A stretch of 64,000 bases of DNA from a virus. The first letter of the stretch is position 1. Every line of letters starts with the position of its first letter. The stretch covers positions 62,001 through 126,000 of the IMG/VR virus record IMGVR_UViG_3300020203_000008; one strand, given 5' to 3'. The position numbers were made by a program, and so were the translations under genes. Below, in pieces: positions 17,753 to 27,261 of the stretch. The notes beneath the pieces are model-generated. The model was not told the origin of the DNA. It saw nothing but the letters and a program-made list of their open reading frames with translations, and made no database searches.

Positions 17753-18154
17753 ATGGCTGCTGTAGTAAGGTGGAAGTTCGATGATCTCACGACGTTGGCT
17801 ACTTATACGTTCGAGATAAACCCTGCTTCGGGTGGATCTCCCTCTTTCGAAAAGAACCTCGTTTATGAGAATACTCTTGCTCCTAATGGTCATGCTCTGA
17901 TTTATGAAGGCCAAGATCCGGTACGTGAACTGACCTGGGAGGGAGTTATTCTCACTCAGACTCATTATCAGACCTATGTTGATTGGTGGGACAAGCGACA
18001 TCAGATCAAATTGACAGACGATCTGGGTAGACAGTACGTCATTTATATTAAGAGTTTTCAGCCCAAGAGAGAGAGAGCTGTGCATTATCCTTGGAAGCAC
18101 AGCTATACTGTCACTGCTGTTATTCTTGATTGGCTCAGTGAGCCTACGATATGA
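17753..18154 (+). CDS. Distal tail-type protein, probable
   Basis: A 133-residue beta-rich protein, one base after the tape measure stop. This position is normally held by the distal tail (Dit) protein or a small equivalent that joins tube and tip. Sequence such as VRELTWEGVILTQTHYQTYVDWW and KHSYTVTAVILDWL fits a compact beta-sandwich. The call is from location and size. Confidence 0.5.
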   Translation: MAAVVRWKFDDLTTLATYTFEINPASGGSPSFEKNLVYENTLAPNGHALIYEGQDPVRELTWEGVILTQTHYQTYVDWWDKRHQIKLTDDLGRQYVIYIKSFQPKRERAVHYPWKHSYTVTAVILDWLSEPTI

Positions 18155-18160
18155 GGATCA

Positions 18161-20773
18161 ATGCGTTTAGTACCGACTGATTTTTGGAGGCTTTGGTCAC
18201 AAGGTGGGCCTTTCATCGGTGATGCTGGGGCTCCTCATGCCCGTGTCACCGTGGAACCTAGCTATAGGCTTCGGGAATCGGCTACTACTGCTGTTGGTAG
18301 TTTTGCTAGGGGTCCTATCCGTTGGTTTCAACGTCAAGATAATAGTCAAACTGAGTTTGAGGTTCCTAATATTCAGAGTATCCAAACTGAACGCAGTTTG
18401 GATGCTGATGCTGCATCATGTAACATTACATTGAAGAACCAGTGGATGAGAATTAATACCGACGCCATCTCTCCTGATGACGGAGAGTTGGGACAACCCG
18501 GTTATTTTACCTTCTCGCGTGGTGAATCTCCCGATGCTCAAGCTCGATGGGGTCATGAGACCATTGGAGACACTACCTTATGGTATGAGACTGCATATCC
18601 TGATAGTTCATGGACTATAGGTCATGTTATTGGGAGTTCTGCGGTTAACTCTCCACCGAATTGGCCGGATGCCATTACCTCTATCATCTGGGATTCAAGA
18701 GGTACGGCTATTGCTGCCCCGCCAGGACAACTGTTTTGGCGATACCATTTTACATTGGCTTCGCCTAAGACTGTGCGGTTTTATGCCGCAGTTGATGATT
18801 ACATGAAGCTGTATGTTGATGGAGAATTGAAAGTCAGTGAAATTGAAGGTCATAATGTAGTGACGGGTGGAGGCGGTTTGAGTATATCAACAGTTGTTGA
18901 TATGTCTTTGGCTGCTGGAAGTCATTGTATTGCTATCCAGGGAGTTAACCATAATCAATATCCTGATTATGGTAATCCAGGTGCCCTTCTATTCGTTATG
19001 TATGAACGCATAGGGACTACCTTGGGTCCACGTATGTTCGGTACTGATGATGTAGCGAATTGGAAACTTCTACCTTATCAGGCAACCGAACCTCCTCCTG
19101 TTATCTCTGGTTGGAATGAGATCCTCGTTCCAAATGCTTTGATTCGCACATATCAAGGCTATGGTGGAAAAGATAAATCAATAGCCCAAGCATTAACTGA
19201 TGGAAATATCATTCTTACAGGTGTTTGGCTGGTAGATTCTGTTAGGATCAATGCATCGGATAACTCGATAACCCTTGCTTGCAGGGATATGGCAAAGCTG
19301 CTTATCGAGCAACAGGTTTATCCACCGTTAGTGCCGCTAATCTATTATCCTCTTCGTTATGCGCGCTATATTCTTGGGGCCGAATTCACACCCGACAATG
19401 CTCCGCAGTTCTATGATCTTAAAGTAAAGCTGAAGAGCAGCAATTATATACAGGCTAGTTCTGATGCTATAGCGGGACCTAATGGTCCGATTCATGGGCA
19501 TGTTCCTTATGATTCTGATACGTCAAGGTTTGGGTCTCCCGGTTATGAGGGTGGTCGGGGTATAGATCCTAATAAGTATTGGCTTTCAGAGGGTTATTCC
19601 AGTGCCAATCCTGCTACTGGTCCGTGGTTTGAGGTGCTGTGCAGGGAGGATATAGATGCTGTTTATGTCCGTCCTTGGGCTGGAAATTATCAATGTTTTG
19701 TATCGGTATTTGAAGTTGATGCTACTAGCTTCACAGATATTGGTGCCGGAATGGTTGACGGGATACCCTATGTGGCGCAGTTTGGGACTCCTTGGGAGAC
19801 CCAAGCCTGGTATCGTTTAGGTCGAGTATATCGGCCTAATGTTATTAGATTTACTTTTAAGAATCTAGTACCAAGTCCCTGGGATGCACCAAATAATTAC
19901 CGTGTAGGTATCCGTGGATTTGCCGTTGCCCTTTCTGATGATGCTATTGCAAATTCCAAGCGTGATGGAAACTACAAAGACTATTCTGATATCGTTAAGG
20001 ACTTGTTGTTGTGGGGAGGATTTTGGTTCTATAATCCAGTTCTTGCTAACAATGAAAGACCTCCCGTATATGGAAGTATCGAATCTACGGGAGCTTGGGC
20101 TGATGATGTTATTCCAGAGGATAACTTTGATAAACGTCCATTGATTGATGGCATCAATTTTTTCAAGGAAATTGTCGGTTATGTCTTTAATGTAGATGAG
20201 ACGGGTGCTGCCAATTTTCGTTCACCAAACTGGTGGTCTTTGGGTAATTTCTTTGAGGATGGAACTCGTACCAATTTTATGCCGGAGATTGACGAACGGC
20301 TTCAGTTGACGAATTATACGATTGAAGTATCGGACAAAGCGGCACGTTCCGAGATAATCATTGGTACTGCCGATCCAACGGCAGGTTTTCAGGATACGAT
20401 TACCTCGCGCTATGTACCCCCTAATCAGGATCTCCTCAAGGGCATGGTCCGTCCAGCCATGTGGAACAATGGGGTATTCACCAACAAGGCTGAGCAGGAA
20501 ATTATGGCTCGACTGATTGCCCTGCATTCCTGGTTTGCTCAGCGCCAAGGATCTGTTACTTGTGTGGCTAATCCAGCCATACAAATTGATGATCAGGTGA
20601 GGATATATGAGCGTCAGACTGGCGAGACTTACGTACATTATGTGCGGGGTATAAGCACCCAGTTCGACGTTGAACAGGGTAACTACACGATGACGCTTAC
20701 GACGAACTGGTTGGGTGAACGAGATAACTGGGCTATTCAGCTAAGCGATTCAGCAACGACTTTTGGAGATTAA
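18161..20773 (+). CDS. Large minor tail / tail-tip protein with PA14-like domain
   Basis: An 870-residue protein of the tail tip. Residues about 165-285 read as a PA14-type beta barrel (FWRYHFTLASPKTVRFYAAV, then DYMKLYVDGELKVS, AAGSHCIAIQGVNH), a fold that commonly binds sugars. The C-terminal 250 residues (for example TNYTIEVSDKAARSEIIIG and the final beta strands) look like the hub region seen in siphophage Tal proteins. This gene is more AT-rich than its neighbours: 24 G+C in 60 bases at 18301-18360. It starts seven bases after the previous stop. Confidence 0.65.
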   Translation: MRLVPTDFWRLWSQGGPFIGDAGAPHARVTVEPSYRLRESATTAVGSFARGPIRWFQRQDNSQTEFEVPNIQSIQTERSLDADAASCNITLKNQWMRINTDAISPDDGELGQPGYFTFSRGESPDAQARWGHETIGDTTLWYETAYPDSSWTIGHVIGSSAVNSPPNWPDAITSIIWDSRGTAIAAPPGQLFWRYHFTLASPKTVRFYAAVDDYMKLYVDGELKVSEIEGHNVVTGGGGLSISTVVDMSLAAGSHCIAIQGVNHNQYPDYGNPGALLFVMYERIGTTLGPRMFGTDDVANWKLLPYQATEPPPVISGWNEILVPNALIRTYQGYGGKDKSIAQALTDGNIILTGVWLVDSVRINASDNSITLACRDMAKLLIEQQVYPPLVPLIYYPLRYARYILGAEFTPDNAPQFYDLKVKLKSSNYIQASSDAIAGPNGPIHGHVPYDSDTSRFGSPGYEGGRGIDPNKYWLSEGYSSANPATGPWFEVLCREDIDAVYVRPWAGNYQCFVSVFEVDATSFTDIGAGMVDGIPYVAQFGTPWETQAWYRLGRVYRPNVIRFTFKNLVPSPWDAPNNYRVGIRGFAVALSDDAIANSKRDGNYKDYSDIVKDLLLWGGFWFYNPVLANNERPPVYGSIESTGAWADDVIPEDNFDKRPLIDGINFFKEIVGYVFNVDETGAANFRSPNWWSLGNFFEDGTRTNFMPEIDERLQLTNYTIEVSDKAARSEIIIGTADPTAGFQDTITSRYVPPNQDLLKGMVRPAMWNNGVFTNKAEQEIMARLIALHSWFAQRQGSVTCVANPAIQIDDQVRIYERQTGETYVHYVRGISTQFDVEQGNYTMTLTTNWLGERDNWAIQLSDSATTFGD

Positions 20774-20774
20774 T

Positions 20775-20918
20775 ATGGCACACGAACAGAGACCAGTATT
20801 TATTGTTGACGATATCCTACGTGGTTATCTTATGCGTTGTGAGTCAAAGTCTGTTACCGTAGCGCGTTTGGATGGGATCTTGAACCGCGTTGCGAAGGGA
20901 ACAGTGGTAGCAGGCTAA
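20775..20918 (+). CDS. Small protein (47 aa) between tail-tip genes
   Basis: ATG 20775 is preceded by GGAG at 20765-20768. The frame encodes 47 residues beginning MAHEQRPVFIVDDILRGYL and ends in TAA sharing one base with the next ATG (20918). It fills the gap exactly, and coupling on both sides makes it very probably real. No family is recognised. Confidence 0.65.
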   Translation: MAHEQRPVFIVDDILRGYLMRCESKSVTVARLDGILNRVAKGTVVAG

Positions 20919-21355
20919 TGGTAGATGTCAATGTTCCCAGACTTGGGAGAATGCTGAAAGGTCAGCAAGAGGACAGGCGAGGCGAGATAGGGCGAGGCGC
21001 TGCTTTTCATGCTGGTAGGCATGAGCTTGAGGGCTTCATAGAGACGACCGGAGCAGGTGAAGTTCTGGTAGATGTTCATTTCCCAGTTCGATTCATGGAG
21101 AAGCCGAACATGACATTTGGGGGCGAACTCACTCCAAATCAGGGAGCTGTTCTTGGCAATTTCCCCACCGTGAGTGTAGTAGTTGTGACGTGGGATCGTG
21201 AGGACCAGGTTGGTGGCTTTTACTACAATGGATGTTCATTGGGTATTGTAACCAGTGGGCCAACGGATATGAGAATGTTCGTTCACTGGAAGGCTTCAGG
21301 GAAAGCTTTCGTTAATCCGGTAAAACATGGCGGAACTTTGGGCGAGGCTATCTAA
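20918..21355 (+). CDS. Minor tail protein, beta-rich
   Basis: A 145-residue protein with repeated beta strands (VLVDVHFPVRFMEKPNMTFGG, then FPTVSVVVVTWDRE). The 'FPVxFxxxPxxTFGGEL' style is seen in actinophage minor tail proteins with a small jelly-roll or lectin-like fold. It overlaps the preceding gene by one base. Receptor or accessory tip function is inferred. Confidence 0.5.
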   Translation: MVDVNVPRLGRMLKGQQEDRRGEIGRGAAFHAGRHELEGFIETTGAGEVLVDVHFPVRFMEKPNMTFGGELTPNQGAVLGNFPTVSVVVVTWDREDQVGGFYYNGCSLGIVTSGPTDMRMFVHWKASGKAFVNPVKHGGTLGEAI

Positions 21356-21426
21356 TTCTTGATTAGATGGTTGTAAGGGTCGATCTAAAATCAGGGCTCT
21401 AGTAAAGGGAATTAGGGGAATAAGTA

Positions 21427-22818
21427 ATGGCAGGCAACACATCACATTATCGTCTACAGAAACTAGCCCAGAGCGATTCATTCGACCTGAACGGTTATAA
21501 GTTCACTAATGCTGACCGGGATCAAATTGATAGGCTTCTCTATCAAGGAGCCGAAGGCCATCGACACACCGGTACTTCTACCAGTACGGCTACTCCGTCC
21601 ACTGGGCCGTCAGCTACCGTATCAACTACTGGGGGCACGCTCAGTTCTGGGCTAACTATCTACTACAAATATGCCCTTGTAGATATTTATGGAAATGAGA
21701 CTGCTGCCTCTCCTGAAACAGTTGTCTCAACTATTGCTTCTCTGTTGCAACCTTCTTCTCCGACGATGACTACTCAGACCACTGGTGGTACGCATCTACC
21801 GGGCAACTATTTTTACGTTCTGAGTGCCTTCACTGGAGCAAACACCAGTGAAACTAAAGCCCTCTCCCCGGCATATATTACAGTGCCCGTTGGAACGAGT
21901 ACGAACAAGGTTGTTCTAACTCTTCCAACTTTGCCATCCGGAGCTTCGGGATTCAATATATACAGGAAGGGACCAGGAGATCTCTCTTACTTTTTCCTGG
22001 CGTCCCTGAATATAGGCGCTACTCCAGCTACAACCTATACTGATAACAATTCGGTCACAGAAGATTGCAACAGATCGTTGCCGACAAGCAACACAACTAA
22101 TAATACCAACAAGGTTAGGATATCCTATCCTGGTACAACACCTACTATTCCGGCTGGCTATACCTGGAAAATATATCGAAGCTTTTCTAATGGTATCTGG
22201 GATAACACAACTCTCCATTGGGTTGTAGAAGAGACGAGTGTAGGATCCGGCATTATCGTCACTTATTACGATGATGTTGGAAACTCGACATCGGGCGGTA
22301 GACCGCAGGATGCGACCATTTCGGTCGGGCAGCCAACTAAGATTCTACTAACCAATTCTACTGAAGTTCAGGGTTCCCTGCCGATGGGGAATGTAGCTGG
22401 CTTCCCGTTCGAAGTTACGTTTGCGTTTAGTGGTACTCTATCGGTCCAAACGGGTAAGTCGATTTGGATTTGTGAGTTTCCTAACTTTCAGGTTTTGACA
22501 GCTCGTGCTGTTCTGGGTTTGGGATCTACTCCTGCTTCTGCATCTGTGATTGTCGATGTTAATAAGATCAGTTTCGGGGCTACTCCGACCGCAGTAACCA
22601 TGTTCGCTAATCAGGCATCTCGTCCGAGGGTTTTGGTGGGAGCGACTCGTGGTGCTACTGCTGCTCCTGATAGTCGATTTCTTCTAGTCGCTGGAGACGG
22701 AATCACCTGCGACGTGGACCAAGTAGGCGGCGGAGCTACACCTACTGATAATAACCTGACTATCCATATTTATGGATTCGCATATGGATTCCCAACGACT
22801 AGTTGGGTTAACTCCTAA
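21427..22818 (+). CDS. Tail fibre-type protein with fibronectin III-like repeats
   Basis: A 463-residue protein after a 71-base gap, with AGGGGAATAAGTA ahead of the ATG. After about 60 residues it holds two or three Fn3-like modules: TIYYKYALVDIYGNETAASP, then GNYFYVLSAFTGANTSETKA with GFNIYRKG following, and a third with YTWKIYRS. The C-terminal 150 residues form a different beta domain. Such proteins decorate the tail tip and contact the cell surface. Confidence 0.65.
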   Translation: MAGNTSHYRLQKLAQSDSFDLNGYKFTNADRDQIDRLLYQGAEGHRHTGTSTSTATPSTGPSATVSTTGGTLSSGLTIYYKYALVDIYGNETAASPETVVSTIASLLQPSSPTMTTQTTGGTHLPGNYFYVLSAFTGANTSETKALSPAYITVPVGTSTNKVVLTLPTLPSGASGFNIYRKGPGDLSYFFLASLNIGATPATTYTDNNSVTEDCNRSLPTSNTTNNTNKVRISYPGTTPTIPAGYTWKIYRSFSNGIWDNTTLHWVVEETSVGSGIIVTYYDDVGNSTSGGRPQDATISVGQPTKILLTNSTEVQGSLPMGNVAGFPFEVTFAFSGTLSVQTGKSIWICEFPNFQVLTARAVLGLGSTPASASVIVDVNKISFGATPTAVTMFANQASRPRVLVGATRGATAAPDSRFLLVAGDGITCDVDQVGGGATPTDNNLTIHIYGFAYGFPTTSWVNS

Positions 22819-22829
22819 CGTAGGGGATT

Positions 22830-23855
22830 ATGGAAGTTAGAATTGTTCGTCCTAAAGTTCCTCAGGTACGCGTGCGGCAGGGTCCTTTCTCTACAAGTCC
22901 CCGTTCAGCGGTGACTTTGTTGAGTGAAGCGGTTCAATCTCCTGAGTTAGCTCATGTTTGGAAGATAGATCGACTGGTTGTTAGCCTCCTAGATCCTGAC
23001 AATGCTCTTGAGGTTAGCTCCCAAGAAATCAAGAGTGATAGTCGTGGTTCATTTTTCTTGTCTGCTTTCACGACTAGCATGCGTATCTATAGGATGCCTG
23101 AGAGAGGCCCGACCTTACTCAATGATCCATTGCCGGATCCAGTAGGTAATCTGACTGGATACTTCACGATAGATAAAGCAAATAATCTTCTCTATGCTAC
23201 GGCTGGCACACAAGCTTTGACATCTGCTTCCATTTGGGAGTGCGATCTATCTACGGACACCTGGAGATTGATTAGTGGAAGTATCTCTACGAGTGGATAT
23301 GTGGAGGGATCCGATCCTAGATATTCTCAGCTTGGAGGGATTGTCAAAGCTGGTAATTTTTTGTATGTGGCAGATCAAGCTGGCAGGGTGATCCGTCGCG
23401 TCTCTTTAGCCGGACAGTCAACCATACACTATGGAGATATCCTCACGCCTCGTGGGTTTACTTATTTAGGTTATGCTTATGATAATGTGTTTGCATCTAA
23501 TGATGTAAACCTCATTAGAATTAATACAGATCTATCTGAAACTACTATTCCAATCTATGATACTGAGGATCCCATCCTCCTAAACTATAAGTACCAACTC
23601 ATCTGGACGAATCCGGCTCCCGATTCAGCCGATTTTGGGTGGCCCTATAATGATTATGCTCCTACCGTGAATGGTTTTGGCGTAGCTCAAGATCAGCTTC
23701 TTGTGACGGTACGTATGAGCTTCCCTAGTTATCCTAATTCTGTAGGAACCCTGGTACTTCAAAAATCTTTTGGCGCACCTGCTCGTGGTATGGATACAGC
23801 CAGTGATGGTACTCTTTATCTGGTCATGTCTCAGATTCCTGTCGATATCGCCTAA
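22830..23855 (+). CDS. Tail protein with NHL/beta-propeller-like repeats
   Basis: A 341-residue protein. Repeating strands of the form 'D-x-N-N-L-L-Y-A-T' (TIDKANNLLYATAG) and 'GNFLYVADQAGRVIRRVSL' fit NHL-type propeller blades, often used for sugar or protein binding in fibres. It lies within the fibre cluster. The N-terminal 60 residues (MEVRIVRPKVPQVRVRQGP) may attach to the tip. Confidence 0.5.
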   Translation: MEVRIVRPKVPQVRVRQGPFSTSPRSAVTLLSEAVQSPELAHVWKIDRLVVSLLDPDNALEVSSQEIKSDSRGSFFLSAFTTSMRIYRMPERGPTLLNDPLPDPVGNLTGYFTIDKANNLLYATAGTQALTSASIWECDLSTDTWRLISGSISTSGYVEGSDPRYSQLGGIVKAGNFLYVADQAGRVIRRVSLAGQSTIHYGDILTPRGFTYLGYAYDNVFASNDVNLIRINTDLSETTIPIYDTEDPILLNYKYQLIWTNPAPDSADFGWPYNDYAPTVNGFGVAQDQLLVTVRMSFPSYPNSVGTLVLQKSFGAPARGMDTASDGTLYLVMSQIPVDIA

Positions 23856-23872
23856 CTTTATAAGGAATCATT

Positions 23873-24205
23873 ATGGATCGATACTTTGATGCAAGTAATC
23901 AACCACTACCTGGGCCTACTAGGCTGGTTACTATCTCTGAGGCTAATGAAGTGCAATATTTCGTAGGACAGGGTTCTATCCCGGCGTATGACGGCATTGA
24001 TCCAGTCCTGTTTTTTCCTATCCCCATAAACACTCCATATCCTCCTAATAATTTGGTACTCCCCATAGATCAGCCACCCACGCACACTAATGGGTCTAGC
24101 TTGGCAAGATTTCAGACTGATGTAACTGTAGGGTTGCAAGCTAGAGGTATTGTTTCCGTTCAGCGACAGCAAATTAGAGTTCACAAAGTAGAAAGCGGAG
24201 TCTAG
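23873..24205 (+). CDS. Tail-region protein, unknown
   Basis: A 110-residue protein in the fibre cluster, three bases before the next ATG. The middle is Pro-rich (PIPINTPYPPNNLVLPIDQP) and the C-terminus is beta-like. No family is recognised. Confidence 0.55.
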   Translation: MDRYFDASNQPLPGPTRLVTISEANEVQYFVGQGSIPAYDGIDPVLFFPIPINTPYPPNNLVLPIDQPPTHTNGSSLARFQTDVTVGLQARGIVSVQRQQIRVHKVESGV

Positions 24206-24207
24206 AG

Positions 24208-24732
24208 ATGGCTGACTGGGATCCATTTATCGCATCAAACGCTCCGACCATCTGTCCTACGAGTGCTGAGTCAACTGGTGCTCAGGCCATATGTGATGGC
24301 AACATTCTTAGTAGTATTTGGGCAGTTGCCAACACGGCTGTCTACATTCCGTTTGTTGTCTACCAGTCATTTATGGTTGTGAAGTTGAGTGTCTGGAATG
24401 GAACAGTTGTTGCCGGTAACTTTGACTTGGGTGTGTATGATGATCAGAAGAACAGGCTGGTTTCTTCTGGTTCTACGGCTCAGGCTGGTACATCTGTTAT
24501 TCAGACAGTAGATGTCACCGATGTATTGCTATTGCCTGGTCAGTATTATATGGCGTGTGTTGCTAATGGGATTAGCGGTCGATACTTTAAGTACACATCT
24601 GTTGCTTCTGTCCAGGGGTCATGGGGAGTTCTGAGTCAGACCTCTGCGTTCCCGCTGCCTACTACGGCTAATTGGGTACGTAACACGATGGAGGCTCCAA
24701 TAATGATGGTTCACCAAAGGACGACAAACTAA
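24208..24732 (+). CDS. Tail fibre-associated beta protein, paralogue 1
   Basis: A 174-residue protein closely related to the next gene. Shared features are WNGTVVAGNFDLGVYDD, RLVSSGSTAQAGTSVIQTV and LLLPGQYYMA, which read as strands of a jelly-roll (carbohydrate-binding style) domain. The stop codon overlaps the paralogue's ATG by one base, so the pair probably arose by tandem duplication and is co-translated. Confidence 0.6.
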   Translation: MADWDPFIASNAPTICPTSAESTGAQAICDGNILSSIWAVANTAVYIPFVVYQSFMVVKLSVWNGTVVAGNFDLGVYDDQKNRLVSSGSTAQAGTSVIQTVDVTDVLLLPGQYYMACVANGISGRYFKYTSVASVQGSWGVLSQTSAFPLPTTANWVRNTMEAPIMMVHQRTTN

Positions 24733-25259
24733 TGAGTGACTGGCCAACTATCTTTTCTCACAACAGCACGATCAATTCTTCTTCACAGGAAGTGCCGATA
24801 GCCTTTGTGTTCGGTAGCGCTTCTAGTGCCTGGCCATCGGCTAACCGAGGTATCTTTGTGCCGTTTAATCTTCGCGCTCCTTTTCTTGTGCAGAGATTAT
24901 TCTGGCTCAATGGAACCTCGGTCGCAGGTAATGTTGATTGTGGTATTTATATGACTACGAATCCGGGTAATTGCACAAGGCTGGTGAGCACAGGAAGTAC
25001 GGCTCAGTCGGGAGGGACAGCCATCCAGGCTGTCAATATTACTCCTCTTTTGCTACAGCCAGGTGGCTATTACATGGCTCTATCAGTTTCTACTACTTCG
25101 GCAACCATTAGGACAAGAGGATCTAACGTGGTGGCTTGCCAGGCTGCTGGGATCGTACAAGCACCGTCCATGGTGCCACTGACCACGAATCCAACGCTGG
25201 AAGCTCCGGTCTCCAATTATCTGCCATTGTTTGGCCTAACCTCAGCATTAGTGATTTAA
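24732..25259 (+). CDS. Tail fibre-associated beta protein, paralogue 2
   Basis: A 175-residue protein whose middle matches paralogue 1 (WLNGTSVAGNVDCGIYM, RLVSTGSTAQSGGTAIQAV, LLLQPGGYYMAL). The N- and C-termini have diverged strongly, as expected if the two recognise different surface features. It is coupled to paralogue 1 by a TAATG overlap. Confidence 0.6.
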   Translation: MSDWPTIFSHNSTINSSSQEVPIAFVFGSASSAWPSANRGIFVPFNLRAPFLVQRLFWLNGTSVAGNVDCGIYMTTNPGNCTRLVSTGSTAQSGGTAIQAVNITPLLLQPGGYYMALSVSTTSATIRTRGSNVVACQAAGIVQAPSMVPLTTNPTLEAPVSNYLPLFGLTSALVI

Positions 25260-25278
25260 GGATTAGAAGGATTAGAAT

Positions 25279-25635
25279 ATGGCTGTAACTGCATCTGCTT
25301 CAGGAACTCAGACCGCAGAAGTGACGACAGAACATCAGTTGGCAGATACTTATGTCGCTGGAACTTATACGTTCCATGTTGATACGGTTAACCTGGCGGC
25401 GGGAGATGTTGTTGAGCTGAGAATTTACCAAATGATCTTGAACGGTGGAACCGCTAGGGTCATCTACTCAACCAGATATGCAGGCGCTCAGCCTACCGAC
25501 GATCTCATTAAGGTTAGCGTACCTGTTAGTAGCGAGCTAGGTTCTGCCTCGCCAAGCGTAGCGCTGCGATTCAGCTTGAAGCAGACTTTCGGGACTTCCA
25601 GGAACTTTCCTTGGAAGGTACTTAAGTACGCCTGA
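25279..25635 (+). CDS. Small tail-region beta protein
   Basis: A 118-residue protein with alternating strands (GTYTFHVDTVNLAAGDVVEL, IYQMILNGGTARVIYST). It overlaps the next gene by one base. It is similar in style to small fibre-associated proteins found in other actinophages, but no function is known to me. Confidence 0.55.
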   Translation: MAVTASASGTQTAEVTTEHQLADTYVAGTYTFHVDTVNLAAGDVVELRIYQMILNGGTARVIYSTRYAGAQPTDDLIKVSVPVSSELGSASPSVALRFSLKQTFGTSRNFPWKVLKYA

Positions 25636-27227
25636 TGGCATCTGCGTCGACCCGCCATATTGAAGTTCTCTTACCTACTATAGCCGGATTGGTTAATCCA
25701 ACTGTAGTAATAGCTACAAGCGCGGTTGGTTCTCCAGCGATTCAGACTAGTTCCACGGTTGTTGTCTCCACTGTTACTGCTGTTGCGGCGGTGGGGGTTG
25801 CTACAGTAGAGACTGGTACTCCAGCTACAGTTAATGCAACGGCGGTGAGTGCTGTTGCTGCGGTTGGAACGGTAACTATCACGACATCAGCCCTTGTGAC
25901 TGCCGTTGTGGTGTCTCGTTCTGTGGCGGTAGGTGTACCTACAATCTCCACTATTACTTCTTCTCCAGTAAATGTTGCTTGCGGGGTGTTCAGTAAATCC
26001 ACATCCGCTGCTCCAGTGTCGCAATCTGTTACGCTTGGGTTTCAGCCCAAAGCGGTATTTCTGTGGTCTGATAGTACGACCGTTGATGACACTCTAGCCA
26101 CTAATGGCATGTTCACGGTGGGTATTACATCCTCTGTTACAGACTCTATCGCCGTGTGTAATTATGCACCTAATGGGAGCAACTCGATCAACCGGCATAA
26201 GACACATGGAGATAGCAAGCTTATTGTTTTCAGGACAACAACAATTCTAGCAGAAGCCAGCCTGACATCTTTTAATGTAGATGGATTCACTATGTCGTGG
26301 ACCACCAATAATGCCACGGCATACCGGATTAACTATATAGCCTTTGGCGGCGATGACGTTACTGCCCAGATGGTGAAATGGTATCCCACCGACAATATCG
26401 AGCAGTTCTCTGTTACTGGGGTGGGCTTCCAGCCTGATGCACTTCTTAATGTCAACAGTTATGTCAACTTTGATGGAGGATCTCTTCCCCGCACTGTCAC
26501 GGGAATCAACTTCGGGATTGGGGCAGCTTCGCCTTCAGGGCAATTTACCACTTACATGGGGGAGACGACGGGCTTCGGGGGCAACGAGGTTTCTTATTCT
26601 AGGTTCATTGATGATGGTTTCGTAAGCTTCAATGGATTTTTGGGGGGAACAGAGAGTTGTAGAATTGCCCTTGTCTCAATGGATGTAGACGGATTTACGG
26701 TGAATGCTACGAAAGTGGGCACCGGAGCCATTGAATTATACGCATTAGCGTTAAAATTTGATTCTGGGTCTATAGAAGTAGGAAACTTCCAGAAATCCAC
26801 ATCCTCTGCTCCAGCTACACAGAATTTGTCTAGCGTGGTCATCTCTCCAGATTCTATGTTCTTTGTTGGGGATAAAGTTACGACGCCAGATACCGATGTA
26901 GCTAACGCTCATCTCTATGTGGGTTCAGGGGATGATGCTGCTCAAGTGAGTACTGCTTGGGGGGCCAGGAATGGGACGAATCCATCTGAAGTTAAGTCGA
27001 TCAGTGGGGGCACTAAAGCTATTACTGTTAATGATGGCACTAATATGGGTGTCGCTGATGCTAAAGCTTCGCTATCTCTAGCGTCAGCGATTCCGGTTCT
27101 CACTTGGGACCCCAACTCATCTAATGCCGTTAATATGGGTTATATGGCATTCCAGTTCGGCGTGGAGTCTGGTGGCGGTGGGGGATCTGGCAATGCTGTC
27201 TTGACTCCTGGCTTCATTCCACTCTGA
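25635..27227 (+). CDS. Tail fibre protein with Val/Ala/Thr repeats and duplicated C-terminal domain
   Basis: A 530-residue protein. Residues about 25-115 are a low-complexity Val/Ala/Thr stalk (for example VSAVAAVGTVTITTSA). Two related domains follow: one opening GVFSKSTSAAPVSQSVTLGF near residue 118 and one opening NFQKSTSSAPATQNLSSVV near residue 385. The stalk-plus-domains layout is that of a fibre ending in receptor-binding parts. It is the last of the fibre cluster. Confidence 0.65.
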   Translation: MASASTRHIEVLLPTIAGLVNPTVVIATSAVGSPAIQTSSTVVVSTVTAVAAVGVATVETGTPATVNATAVSAVAAVGTVTITTSALVTAVVVSRSVAVGVPTISTITSSPVNVACGVFSKSTSAAPVSQSVTLGFQPKAVFLWSDSTTVDDTLATNGMFTVGITSSVTDSIAVCNYAPNGSNSINRHKTHGDSKLIVFRTTTILAEASLTSFNVDGFTMSWTTNNATAYRINYIAFGGDDVTAQMVKWYPTDNIEQFSVTGVGFQPDALLNVNSYVNFDGGSLPRTVTGINFGIGAASPSGQFTTYMGETTGFGGNEVSYSRFIDDGFVSFNGFLGGTESCRIALVSMDVDGFTVNATKVGTGAIELYALALKFDSGSIEVGNFQKSTSSAPATQNLSSVVISPDSMFFVGDKVTTPDTDVANAHLYVGSGDDAAQVSTAWGARNGTNPSEVKSISGGTKAITVNDGTNMGVADAKASLSLASAIPVLTWDPNSSNAVNMGYMAFQFGVESGGGGGSGNAVLTPGFIPL

Positions 27228-27244
27228 TTTATGTCGATATGTTC

Positions 27245-27261
27245 GTGACCTAAGGAGTCAC
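27245..27261 (+). promoter_or_regulatory. Hairpin around the pup ribosome binding site
   Basis: GTGAC (27245-27249) and GTCAC (27257-27261) are perfectly complementary and enclose CTAAGGA. The AAGGAG ribosome site therefore lies in the loop and first stem base, directly before the ATG at 27262. The stem is only five pairs, so this may be chance, but it is placed where folding would limit translation of pup. Confidence 0.35.
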
